This document shows positions 18,484 to 27,268 of a stretch of DNA of 35,041 bases, one piece after another. Made by a program: the position numbers and the translations under genes. Numbering within the stretch: position 1 is the first letter of the stretch; each line of letters opens with the position of its first letter. The stretch lies in contig JAFAMB010000045.1 in the NCBI GenBank assembly GCA_019233825.1, positions 1-35,041 of the forward strand, written 5' to 3'. The stretch is from Verrucomicrobiota bacterium. GTDB taxonomy: Bacteria; Verrucomicrobiota; Verrucomicrobiia; Chthoniobacterales; JAFAMB01. Below the pieces are notes generated by a model, which saw only the letters and a list, made by a program, of their open reading frames with translations, did no database searches and was not told the DNA's origin.

Positions 18484-18734
18484 GATCAATTCTGCTCCCG
18501 AACAGCGAGGTCATCGAATCTAGCGCGCACAGATCCGCGGAAGTGAATCTGTGCAGCGCTTCGGCCACATTCCAGTCTGAACTTGTCATTTTCAAGAGGT
18601 TTTAGGATTGAGTTCTATTTCCCAGAGAGGTAGCATTTACTAACAAACTCATAAACGGGTTTTGTCCGAGTAATAAGCCAGTCTTTGGCGATCCCCCAGA
18701 CGACTCGTTTTCAATCCAAAAACCTCACCGTCAT

Positions 18735-20327
18735 ATGCTGAACGGTAAACAACAACTCAATCGGTTTCTCAGAGGCGGCATTGTGATTGCAGCGGTTACT
18801 TTTTCCGCATTCAATTCTTACCCCTCGAAAGGAGGTAGTTTCGCCATCAACGAGCAGAGCGTGGGCGGCCTGGGCGTGGCCTATGCCGGCGGCGCTGCTC
18901 AGGCGGCGGATGCGTCCACTATCTTTTTTAATCCGGCAGGTATAGCCCTGCTGAAGCAGAGTGAATTCCAACTCGGCGCTCAAGCTATTTTGCCCTCCGC
19001 CACATTTTCCAACCAGGGGTCGCGTTATAATCTGCCAAATACGGCCGTTAATGGATTACCCCTGAGCGGTGGGAATGATGGGGACGGCGGGGTTGATCAT
19101 GTTTTACCCAATCTTTATCTGTCCCTGCCGGTATTGCATAGTCCGCAGTACGGAGACTTGGCCGTTGGCATTGGTCTGAGCGTTCCCTTTGGGTTGGAGA
19201 CGGACTATAGCCCCGGCTGGGTCGGGCGTTATATTTCTTTGCGAACGAAGCTCACCACCTTCGACATCCAGCCGACCATCGCTTACCGCTTGTTCGACCG
19301 GATCTCGGTTGGAGGAAGCCTGGATATTCAGTATGCCTCTGCTCGACTTTCCCAGGCCATCGACTTCGGCTTGGCTGGGGCTCAGGCCCTCGCGCCGTTT
19401 GAACAGGCATTGCCTGCCTTACTGGCCGCTCGCGGAGTTCCCGGCCCAGCCATCCCAGCCATCGTAAGTGCGACCCAACAGGCCTACAATAATGCGGGAT
19501 TTGTCCCAGGTGGCCGCGATGGCATATTCGAAGTCAACGGTAATGACTGGAGCGTCGGGTTTACCCTCGGAGCGATTTTCGAATATTGGAAGGGCGATGA
19601 AAATTCCTTCTTTCAGGACGGCCGGTTCGGGGTGAGCTACCGGTCCGGAATCACCCACACCATAAAAGGGACCGGAAGCTTCCGCGATGTACCGACCATC
19701 GTAGCCCCCGGAGCTCCGGTTCAATTTCCTGAGCCAAACGCATTTCAGGATGTCTTCTTCACACAGGGTGCGACTGCGCAGTTGAACCTCCCGGAGATCT
19801 ACCATTTCAGTCTTTATCAGCGATTTGCACGTCAATTTGCCCTGATGGGCGACATCGCATGGCAGCGCTGGAGCAGGTTGCAAAGCGTCCCGATCGTTTT
19901 CAAAAATCCTGGTACCCCGTCGAACGTACTCCCATTGGACTACCAGGACTCACTCAGGTACGCGGCTGGTTTTGAATGGTATGCTACCAGGAATTTAACC
20001 CTGCGGCTCGGTTTCGCTTACGATGAGACCCCGATTCGAAGCGCCAATTTTCGAACTCCGCGAATTCCGGACGCCAACCGATATTTCCTGGCGGCGGGTC
20101 TCCGATGGTCACCGCTAAGCTTCATGGATATTGATGTCGGATACGCGCATCTATTTGTTGTGGATCCGATCGTAAACGTTACCGATGACGAGGGACATAA
20201 CCTCCGGGGTAGATTTGACGCCGCTATCGACATCGTGAGTGCAGCCGTCACGTTTCGATGGGGCGGTCCTAGAGAAGCGCCTTCGCCGGTGCCCTCAGGC
20301 AAAGAGCCCATCGGTTATCAAAAGTAG
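18735..20327 (+). CDS. FadL/OMPP1-family outer-membrane transporter
   Basis: Signal-like N-terminus, FAINEQSVGGLGVAYAGGAAQAADASTIFFNPAGIALL, C-terminal beta-barrel AAVTFRWGG. Confidence 0.9.
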   Translation: MLNGKQQLNRFLRGGIVIAAVTFSAFNSYPSKGGSFAINEQSVGGLGVAYAGGAAQAADASTIFFNPAGIALLKQSEFQLGAQAILPSATFSNQGSRYNLPNTAVNGLPLSGGNDGDGGVDHVLPNLYLSLPVLHSPQYGDLAVGIGLSVPFGLETDYSPGWVGRYISLRTKLTTFDIQPTIAYRLFDRISVGGSLDIQYASARLSQAIDFGLAGAQALAPFEQALPALLAARGVPGPAIPAIVSATQQAYNNAGFVPGGRDGIFEVNGNDWSVGFTLGAIFEYWKGDENSFFQDGRFGVSYRSGITHTIKGTGSFRDVPTIVAPGAPVQFPEPNAFQDVFFTQGATAQLNLPEIYHFSLYQRFARQFALMGDIAWQRWSRLQSVPIVFKNPGTPSNVLPLDYQDSLRYAAGFEWYATRNLTLRLGFAYDETPIRSANFRTPRIPDANRYFLAAGLRWSPLSFMDIDVGYAHLFVVDPIVNVTDDEGHNLRGRFDAAIDIVSAAVTFRWGGPREAPSPVPSGKEPIGYQK

Positions 20328-20394
20328 CATTAGGCTTCCAGCCTGTAATCACGTCGCCCAGGCGCCGCCCCCGACAGGCAGGATGCCATGCTAC
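20324..20394. repeat. Two convergent REP-like GTAG units between fadL and pstA
   Basis: GTAGCATTAGGCTTCCAGCCTG (20324-20345, +) and GTAGCATGGCATCCTGCCTG (20394-20375, -). Confidence 0.8.
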
Positions 20395-20400
20395 CTTGGC

Positions 20401-21294
20401 CTACCGCTTCGGTCGGCTGAACACGAGCTGTGCCGTGATGTTTGTGAGTGTAACCAGGGCCACCAGGACTAAAGATGCGGTCCAGGCCATTTGAATCTGG
20501 TAATCGTACGGAAGCGTTGAAAAATTGTATATAAGGACCGACAGCGAACCGGTCGGTTCCATGAGAGATTTCAGCCAGTATTGGTTGAACGCAGCTGTGA
20601 ACAGCACCGGCGCGGTTTCGCCCGCAGCACGCGCCACCGCAAGCATGATCCCGGTCATGATGGCCGGTAGAGCTTCCGGTAGCACGACTCGAAAAATGGT
20701 TTGGAAGTTTGTCGCCCCGAGTCCGTACGAGGCTTCTCGCAACGCCTTGGGAACCCCGAGCAGCGCTTGTTCGGTTGTCAGGAGGATTGTCGGAAGCGTG
20801 AGCACCGCCAAAGCCACGCCCCCGGCGATCGCTGAAGCTGTCCCTGTCGAAAGAACGACAACGGAAAATGCGAATACGCCACAAATGATCGACGGGATTC
20901 CCGTTAAAAGCTTGGCAACGAAGCGGACCGCGTTAGAAAGACGTGCCTTCGGGCTATACTCGTTGATGTAGATTGCTGAGAGAACGCCGAGCGGTGTCGA
21001 AAAGAGCAGCGCGATAAACACCATCACCGCAGTTCCCTGAATCGCATTGCCGAAGCCTCCTCCCGTCAAACCAGGCGCGGGCGGCAACTGGGTGAAAACG
21101 GACGGCTTCAATAGCGGAATGCCCTTCTGCAACACCAAATAAACGATTGAAAACAACGGAATGAGCGTCAGAAACGAAAGCGAAATGCAAAGAAACGTCC
21201 AGAAGTTGTTCCTCAGCATTCTGGCTTTCGAACGAGGGTCGGTTGCTCTGAGAATACCAGTGGCAAATCCGATCGCGAAGGTTGCCGTTGTCAT
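20401..21294 (-). CDS. pstA: Phosphate ABC transporter permease PstA
   Basis: GGVALAVLTLPTILLTTEQALLGVPKALREASYGLGATNFQTIFRVVLPEALPAIMTGIMLAVARAAGETAPVLFTA. Confidence 0.95.
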   Translation of the reverse strand: MTTATFAIGFATGILRATDPRSKARMLRNNFWTFLCISLSFLTLIPLFSIVYLVLQKGIPLLKPSVFTQLPPAPGLTGGGFGNAIQGTAVMVFIALLFSTPLGVLSAIYINEYSPKARLSNAVRFVAKLLTGIPSIICGVFAFSVVVLSTGTASAIAGGVALAVLTLPTILLTTEQALLGVPKALREASYGLGATNFQTIFRVVLPEALPAIMTGIMLAVARAAGETAPVLFTAAFNQYWLKSLMEPTGSLSVLIYNFSTLPYDYQIQMAWTASLVLVALVTLTNITAQLVFSRPKR

Positions 21295-21298
21295 AGCG

Positions 21299-22258
21299 TC
21301 AGCGAATTCCAGCGGTGGCTTTTTCGGCGCGGCGTAGGACAGCCTCGCCAGTCATGTTTACGAATAAAGTCAGCAGAACGAGAGCCAGCGCAGCGTACAT
21401 GAGTGCGCTGATCTGGAGTCCTTGCGCTTCGCCGAATTGGTTGGCAAGAAGTCCCGCGAGCGTCCCCGCGGGCGAAAGTAGAGACCAACTCAAGCGGGAA
21501 CTGTTTCCGATCAACATAGCTACAGCCATCGTTTCGCCCATCGCGCGGCCGAAGGCCAGAATGGTAGCCGCAACAATTCCAGGTGCGGCCGTCGGCAGGA
21601 GTACGCGAAAGATTGTCTCCCATCGGGTGGCCCCGATGGCGTAGGAGCCTTCGCGCAGGGTGTGCGGGACCACGACCAGAGCGGTCCGCGAAATGGCTGT
21701 AATCGTCGGCAGAACCATGAGCGCCAGGACCAGACTGGCGGTCAACATGCTATTACCAGTGGCTGGTCCGCTGAACAGCGGAATAAAGCCGAGGTATTCG
21801 GAGAGGTATCCACCAAACTGCTGCACGATGGGGATTACCACTGCGATACCCCAGAGTCCGTAGACCACGCTCGGGATCGCTGCTAACAGCTCGACTACAA
21901 ATCTGATCACCTGCCGGATAGCCAAAGGCAGAAAATTTTCGCTCAGAAAGAGGGCGATGAAGATCCCGAGAGGTAACGCAATAATAAGGGCGATCAGCGA
22001 ACTGACGGCCGTCCCGATGACAAACGGCATGGCACCGTACCGGTCCCTGTTGACATCCCAGATCGTGCTTGTGAAGAAGCCCAGACCCGTTTTCTGGATC
22101 GCCGGCCATGCCGGCGTAACGATGCTCTCCAGGATCCAGAGCAAGCTCAAAACCGCAACTGCTGAGGCCAGCCAGGTCAGCACCAGGAAGAGGTCGACCC
22201 TGCGGCGGCTGCCGGTAATCTTCATACCGTCCGGTTTCGTTGTTTCGTTATCTGACAT
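21299..22258 (-). CDS. pstC: Phosphate ABC transporter permease PstC
   Basis: LPTITAISRTALVVVPHTLREGSYAIGATRWETIFRVLLPTAAPGIVAATILAFGRAMGETMAVAMLIGN; ATG at 22258 since upstream extension lies in repeats. Confidence 0.94.
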   Translation of the reverse strand: MSDNETTKPDGMKITGSRRRVDLFLVLTWLASAVAVLSLLWILESIVTPAWPAIQKTGLGFFTSTIWDVNRDRYGAMPFVIGTAVSSLIALIIALPLGIFIALFLSENFLPLAIRQVIRFVVELLAAIPSVVYGLWGIAVVIPIVQQFGGYLSEYLGFIPLFSGPATGNSMLTASLVLALMVLPTITAISRTALVVVPHTLREGSYAIGATRWETIFRVLLPTAAPGIVAATILAFGRAMGETMAVAMLIGNSSRLSWSLLSPAGTLAGLLANQFGEAQGLQISALMYAALALVLLTLFVNMTGEAVLRRAEKATAGIR

Positions 22259-22302
22259 AACTTTGTTCTCCCGTGTTGCTTGTGAAGGGGTTTGGACATT
22301 GC

Positions 22303-22463
22303 TTGCCTTGGAGGGGCGTCGCTTGCAACAGACTTTGGAGGGGCGTTGCTTGCCACGCCCGTGGTCACGCTCCGGCGTGACCGGGTTGGCATGACCCCCA
22401 AGGCCGGTAGGGTCACGCTCCCGCGTGACCAGGGGCGTTGCTTGCAACGCCCGGGAAGCTGCA
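22303..22463. repeat. Cluster of hairpin-forming repeats in the pstS-pstC intergenic region
   Basis: GGTCACGC-TCCG-GCGTGACC (22363-22382); GTAGGGTCACGC-TCCC-GCGTGACC (22407-22430); GGGCGTTGC-TT-GCAACGCCC near 22434-22453. Confidence 0.8.
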
Positions 22464-22500
22464 AGCAGCTCCCCTCCAACTACCGCTGTTTCTTACGCGC

Positions 22501-23520
22501 CTACTGCACTGTCTTAAGTCCTTCCATACTTTTGTCGACGATTTCCTTCGGCAAGGGAATGTAGCCAAGTTCTTCGGAAAACTTTTGTCCGTCAGTCAGC
22601 CCAAAATTGACAAACTTCTTCACAGCTTCGCCAATCTGAGAGTTGTCATATTTCTTGTAAAGCAGGAGCCACGTGTAAGTGGCAATCGGGTAGCAATCTT
22701 TGCCATCCGGATCAGAAGGCCAGCCGCGCAGTAGATTGGGTGGAAATTGGGTTGTCGCCAGGGTTGCCAGACCAGAATCGGTTGTTGCCGAGACAAATTC
22801 CCCGGCTTTGTTCTGCAGCGCCGCGAACGTAAGTTTGTTGTTCTTCGCGTATCCGTACTCGACGTAGCCGATCGCTCCTCGGTTCTGCTTGATCAGGGCG
22901 GTAACGCCATCATTGCCTTTGCCGCCAACCCCGACTGGCCAAGTCGCGCTCGTACCAAAGCCGACCTTGTCATTGAATTCCGGGCTGATCGCGCTCAGAT
23001 GTTTCGTAAAAACGAAATTCGTTCCGCTACCATCGGAACGCTCGCATGGTATAATCGGAATATCCGGAAGCTTGACCCCTTCGTTTGTCTTTGCGATTGC
23101 GGGGTCGCTCCACTTGGTGACTTTGCCCAAAAAAATGCCGGCATAGGCTTCTCTTGAGAGCTTAAGGTTATCCACTCCTGGCAGGTTGTACGCCAGCACA
23201 ACGCTGCCGGCCGTTGCTGGAATCAGAACAACGCCCTGTTTTACAGCGGCGATTTCCTTGTCCGTCATTGCTGCATCACTCGCTCCAAAGGAGACCAGGT
23301 TCTGAGTAAATTGTTTGATGCCGGCGCCACTGCCAATCCCTTGATAGTTAATCTGCACGTCCGGATTGTTCTTTGTATACTCTGCGATCCAGCGCTGATA
23401 AAGCGGCGCGGGGAAGGTTGCTCCTGCACCCTGTAACTGCGTAGCTGCAGAGGCCGACCAGGACAAAAGCTGGGTAACCAGGGTGCTGAAGAGTAGAAAC
23501 GACACTTTGGATGTTTTCAT
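22501..23520 (-). CDS. pstS: Phosphate-binding periplasmic protein PstS
   Basis: LQGAGATFPAPLYQRWIAEYTKNNPDVQINYQGIGSGAGIKQF, GASDAAMTDKE, ERSDGSGTNFVFTKHL; ATG at 23520. Confidence 0.95.
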   Translation of the reverse strand: MKTSKVSFLLFSTLVTQLLSWSASAATQLQGAGATFPAPLYQRWIAEYTKNNPDVQINYQGIGSGAGIKQFTQNLVSFGASDAAMTDKEIAAVKQGVVLIPATAGSVVLAYNLPGVDNLKLSREAYAGIFLGKVTKWSDPAIAKTNEGVKLPDIPIIPCERSDGSGTNFVFTKHLSAISPEFNDKVGFGTSATWPVGVGGKGNDGVTALIKQNRGAIGYVEYGYAKNNKLTFAALQNKAGEFVSATTDSGLATLATTQFPPNLLRGWPSDPDGKDCYPIATYTWLLLYKKYDNSQIGEAVKKFVNFGLTDGQKFSEELGYIPLPKEIVDKSMEGLKTVQ

Positions 23521-23577
23521 GGGAGTAGCTTTCCTCCTCCACTCCGCAAAATCCTTCCGCTCGGCAATCATTCATTT

Positions 23578-23595
23578 GTTACAATCACGTGACGG
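23578..23595 (-). promoter_or_regulatory. Putative PHO-box-like element upstream of pstS (CCGTCACGTGATTGTAAC)
   Basis: Two CTGTCAT-like 7-mers spaced 4 nt; conserved at the duplicated pstS (24731-24748). Confidence 0.4.
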
Positions 23596-24124
23596 TTAAG
23601 AGTAAGCGAAGCGTCCACGCTTTGCCTTGCTGTACAGCCTTTCTTGATGGCCCATTTCCGGGGCCGGTAGTCTTAACCAGTGCCAGCCGCGATGGCGCTC
23701 ATCTATCCCAGTTCGTGCGCCGTCGAACCTGGTGTAAAGCGTAAAACCCGCGCCACCAGGGTCTTGGAAATGCAGGCTACCCGCGTAGCAGCGACGCCGG
23801 TTGTCCGAATGCCGGGCACTGAGTCCTATGGCGCCCGGACAAACAGATTCTTGCACTCGGCGGCCAGCCATTTCAGGAATCGAAGCGATCCTGGGCCCGG
23901 AATAAATCTGGGCAGAAACAAGCACGAGTCGAAATTGTGGAGACCGTCAGTTCCGGTTGCGACCCGTCAGATGATTCATGGCCCATTGGCGCATCGGCCA
24001 ACAGGGTTCCGCGAGCCCGCGCGTGCTTTCCCAGATCTAGCGAGGCGGCGCCTCAGACCGGCGAGGCGTATCCGGCAGTTCGATCGCGATGGGTGTAGAA
24101 CAGCGGGGTTCAGCCGCCTCGCTG

Positions 24125-24221
24125 AGAATCCTTGAAAGGCAAGACCGACGCGAAGTCAACGGAGAGACGCCGGAATAAAACTTTGACCTGTCTGCAACAT
24201 CTTTTGCCTTTCAAGGATTCT
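24125..24221. repeat. 18-bp perfect inverted repeat (AGAATCCTTGAAAGGCAA ... TTGCCTTTCAAGGATTCT) at the 3' end of the truncated pstS copy
   Basis: 24125-24142 and 24204-24221; related ctgagaatccttgaaaggc also at 89-107. Confidence 0.8.
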
Positions 24222-24728
24222 AGTCCTGCAGGAACCAAGGGGCAGGTCGAAGAAGAGACCGAAAGCTTTGATTTTGCCTAGAAAAATTCCGAGGTAGGCT
24301 TCCCTCGAGAGCTTGAGGTTTTCCACTCCTGGCAGGTTGTACGCGAGCACAACGCTGCCAGCCGTTGCTGGAATCAGCACAACGCCCTGCTTGACCGCGG
24401 CTATTTCTTTATCCGTCATCGCCGCATCACTTGCTCCAAAGGAGACCAGGTTCCGAGTAAATTGTTTGATCCCGGCGCCGCTCCCGATTCCTTGGTAGTT
24501 AATCTGCACGTCCGGATTGGTCTTTGTATACTCGGCGATCCAGCGCTGATAAAGCGGAGCGGGGAAGGTTGCGCCTGCTCCCTTTAACTGGGTAGCCGCA
24601 AAGGCTGACCAGGAAAAAAACTGAGTAACTAAGGCGCCCAGAAAGAGGAATGACGCTTTGCGAGTTTTCATAAGGCAGTGGCTTCCTTCCTCCACTGCGA
24701 AAAATCCGTTGGTTCGGCAACCTTTCAA
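24156..24728 (-). pseudogene. Truncated pstS paralogue (N-terminal ~150 aa retained, C-terminus replaced)
   Basis: Near-identical to PstS through REAYLGIFLGK, then unrelated IKAFGLFFDLPLGSCRTRILERQ...; likely ATG at 24671. Confidence 0.8.
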
Positions 24729-24730
24729 TC

Positions 24731-24748
24731 GTTACAATCCCGTGACAG
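24731..24748 (-). promoter_or_regulatory. Putative PHO-box-like element (CTGTCACGGGATTGTAAC) upstream of truncated pstS
   Basis: Matches the pstS upstream motif at 16 of 18 positions. Confidence 0.4.
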
Positions 24749-24797
24749 CCAGGACCGTTATTTCCTGGTTGAGGAACCCGGACACCGGTAAAGCTGG

Positions 24798-25352
24798 TTG
24801 CCGATTCCGTTCCCGGCGATTTTTCTTTCTGCCGGCACCTGCATTATAGTGGACGTTCGAATCCAGGTGCGAGCACTCCGAACAGCTCTGCTGCTTGCGT
24901 TGACCGCGACGCTGATCACAGGTGTCGCTCAACTCGCTGATCTCAGCCCGAGGCCGGAGCTTACCCCGGAACAAGTTGTCCAATACCAAATCACCGCCCT
25001 CCAGCGCAACGATGATCCCCAGACTGACGCGGGCATAGAACGCGCATTCCGATTCGCTTCGCCTTCCAACAAGACCACGACGGGACCCTTGGAGAAGTTT
25101 GCGCAGATCGTTAAGAGCGCCGCGTATGCTCCGCTGCTCAATAATATCGCTTCGTCTATCGTCGGGTTGGACGTAGAAGACGCAAAAGCAAGGGTCGCCG
25201 TGAAGGTTTTTGCGGCTTCCGGGCGGCGCTTAACTTATGTTTTCGTTCTGTCTAGACAGAGCGCGGGAGAATTCGCCGACTGTTGGATGACTGATGCCGT
25301 ATTGCCGATAGAAGAAGGTGAAGATTCCCCGGGCCAGGGCCTCACGATTTGA
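24798..25352 (+). CDS. DUF4864-like protein with N-terminal hydrophobic segment
   Basis: VVQYQITALQRNDDPQTDAGIERAFRFASPSNKTTTGPLEKFAQIV... resembles DUF4864; start uncertain. Confidence 0.65.
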   Translation: MPIPFPAIFLSAGTCIIVDVRIQVRALRTALLLALTATLITGVAQLADLSPRPELTPEQVVQYQITALQRNDDPQTDAGIERAFRFASPSNKTTTGPLEKFAQIVKSAAYAPLLNNIASSIVGLDVEDAKARVAVKVFAASGRRLTYVFVLSRQSAGEFADCWMTDAVLPIEEGEDSPGQGLTI

Positions 25353-26065
25353 AGTTGACCCGCCATACTCGCGTGGCGATATGGGGCGGGATGCCAGATT
25401 TAGCTCGTTCGACCAAGGTCTACCAACTCCCGTTTCTGACGCGCAGCCTGATTTGGCTTGGCTCGATCCTGGTGAATTTGTTATGCACGACCTTGCGTTT
25501 CAAGATCGTCGATGATGCGGACTTTCTCAGGGGACGGTGCCCGGGACCGGTAGTGATTTTAATTTGGCATAATCGCATCCTGGCTATGCCGGTAGTCTTT
25601 CGCCGGTATTACCCAAAGCGGAAAGGTTTGTTCGTGCTTACAAGTGCAAGCCGGGATGGTGCCTATCTGTCCGAATTCGTGCGCTGTTTCGGCATGCGGG
25701 CTGTCCGCGGATCGACTTCCCGGGGTGGCGCTGCCGCACTCCTCGATCTCGTCCGAAATCTGGAAACTGGATTCGATCTTTGCATTACACCGGACGGACC
25801 GAGAGGTCCCAGGTATAGCCTCGGGCCCGGCGCCATCCTGCTTTCAAAGAAGTGCCGGGTGCCCATCATGCCGCTCCTGATAGAGTATTCCGCATATTGG
25901 CGCTTTAATTCATGGGACGGCTTCGCCGTCCCAAGGCCCTTCTCCCGGGTGACCGTGACCACTCTGCCACTAATCGAAATCGGGCCCACGGAATCGGAAA
26001 TAGAATTTGAAAAAGAACGGAAGCGCGTTGAAATCGCGATGACCGAAAGGCTGTTGATGAGGTGA
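25349..26065 (+). CDS. DUF374 / LPLAT-like acyltransferase
   Basis: WHNRILAMPVVFRR, TSASRDGAYLSEFVRCFGMRAVRGSTSRGGAAAL, CITPDGPRGPRYSLGPGAILLSKK. TTG start overlaps previous stop. Confidence 0.85.
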   Translation: MKLTRHTRVAIWGGMPDLARSTKVYQLPFLTRSLIWLGSILVNLLCTTLRFKIVDDADFLRGRCPGPVVILIWHNRILAMPVVFRRYYPKRKGLFVLTSASRDGAYLSEFVRCFGMRAVRGSTSRGGAAALLDLVRNLETGFDLCITPDGPRGPRYSLGPGAILLSKKCRVPIMPLLIEYSAYWRFNSWDGFAVPRPFSRVTVTTLPLIEIGPTESEIEFEKERKRVEIAMTERLLMR

Positions 26066-26238
26066 AAACGCCGAAAACGCCGAAAACGCCGAGAACGCCC
26101 GAGAACGCCCGAGAACGCCCGAGAGCGGGCGAACGGTTGAATGGCGAGTGCCAAATAATTAACGGCTAAGAATAACAGCTCTGTGCTTTTCCTTTGGCAT
26201 TGCCGTTCCCGTGCGTTCTCGGCGTTCTCGGCGTTTTC
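26064..26238 (-). mobile_element. Copy 1 of a ~160-175 bp inverted-repeat (MITE-like) element with GCC-GAGAAC minisatellite ends
   Basis: gaaaacgccgaaaacgccgagaacgcc... arm and inverted gcgttctcggcgttctcggcgtttt arm; core on minus strand TTCTTAGCCGTTAATTATTTGGCACTCGCCATTCAA. Confidence 0.75.
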
Positions 26239-26287
26239 CACCGGCTCCCCCTTCCACTTTTCATCGAGCCATGATAGAACCCCGGCG

Positions 26288-27268
26288 ATGCGTCTTTTAG
26301 TGACTGGCGGTTGCGGATTCATTGGAAGCAATTTTATCCGGTATGTGCTGGAGCACTACCAGCCCGAGATGATCACAAATGTAGACGCACTGACTTACGC
26401 CGGTTCCCTGGCCTCGACCGCCGATTTGTCGCCCGAGTTCGGGGATCGCTACGAATTCCTGCGCGCAGATATCGCGGACTCAGAAGCGATTGACGATGCC
26501 TTATCTGAGCACAGTTATTTTGCAGTCGTTAACTTTGCCGCCGAGAGTCACGTTGATCGCAGCATCACGTCTCCTGAGAACTTCATACACACCAACATCG
26601 TTGGAGCGAGTAACCTCTTGGATGCCGCCCGACGCCATGGGGTCAAGAGGTTTGTCCAGATTTCCACCGACGAAGTCTATGGCTCTGCCGACGAAACCGG
26701 TGGCTTCACGGAGCGAAGCCCGTTAAACCCAAGTTCGCCTTATTCGGCGAGCAAGGCGGCTGCTGACCTGCTGGTCCTGGCGGCGCACAAAACATTTGGC
26801 CAGGATGTCGTCGTCACTCGCTGCTCAAATAACTATGGACCATATCAATTCCCGGAAAAACTGATTCCTCTTATGATCTTGCAAGCGCTCGCTGACCGGC
26901 CGCTCCCGGTCTATGGAGACGGATTGAATGTCCGAGACTGGATCCACGTCGAGGACCATTGTGCGGCCGTATTTGACGTCCTGATGCAAGGCCGGGCGGG
27001 CGAAATCTATAACGTTGGTGCGAATAGTGAACGGAGAAACCTGGACTTGGTTCGATCGATTTTGTCCCATTTGGGAAAAAGCGAGGAACTGATCCAGTTT
27101 GTTCCCGACAGACCGGGCCACGATCGCAGGTATGCAGTCGACTCAAACAAACTCCGGACAGAGATCGGCTGGAAGCCGCTGCATGATTTCGAACAGGGTC
27201 TCGCGGAGACTATTGAATGGTATCGCCAGAATGAGTCCTGGTGGCGAGAGGTCCAGCGTCCCGAATGA
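26288..27268 (+). CDS. rfbB: dTDP-glucose 4,6-dehydratase
   Basis: MRLLVTGGCGFIGSNFIRYVL, FVQISTDEVYGS, SPYSASKAAADLLV, VTRCSNNYGPYQFPEKLIPLMI. ATG 26288. Confidence 0.95.
   Translation: MRLLVTGGCGFIGSNFIRYVLEHYQPEMITNVDALTYAGSLASTADLSPEFGDRYEFLRADIADSEAIDDALSEHSYFAVVNFAAESHVDRSITSPENFIHTNIVGASNLLDAARRHGVKRFVQISTDEVYGSADETGGFTERSPLNPSSPYSASKAAADLLVLAAHKTFGQDVVVTRCSNNYGPYQFPEKLIPLMILQALADRPLPVYGDGLNVRDWIHVEDHCAAVFDVLMQGRAGEIYNVGANSERRNLDLVRSILSHLGKSEELIQFVPDRPGHDRRYAVDSNKLRTEIGWKPLHDFEQGLAETIEWYRQNESWWREVQRPE

Noticed and set aside
22259-22447. 63-aa N-terminal extension of PstC (MQATPLVTRERDPTG...)
   Set aside because: Translates REP-like hairpins; ATG at 22258 is more plausible.
23596-24120. 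Possible gene between the two pstS copies (23596-23925 minus; 23680-24135 plus)
   Set aside because: No recognisable domain, conflicting frames on both strands.
26064-26135. CRISPR-like short repeats (cgaaaacgcc / gagaacgccc)
   Set aside because: Units are ~9-10 bp with no unique spacers; they form the end of an inverted-repeat element that recurs at 28808-28969.
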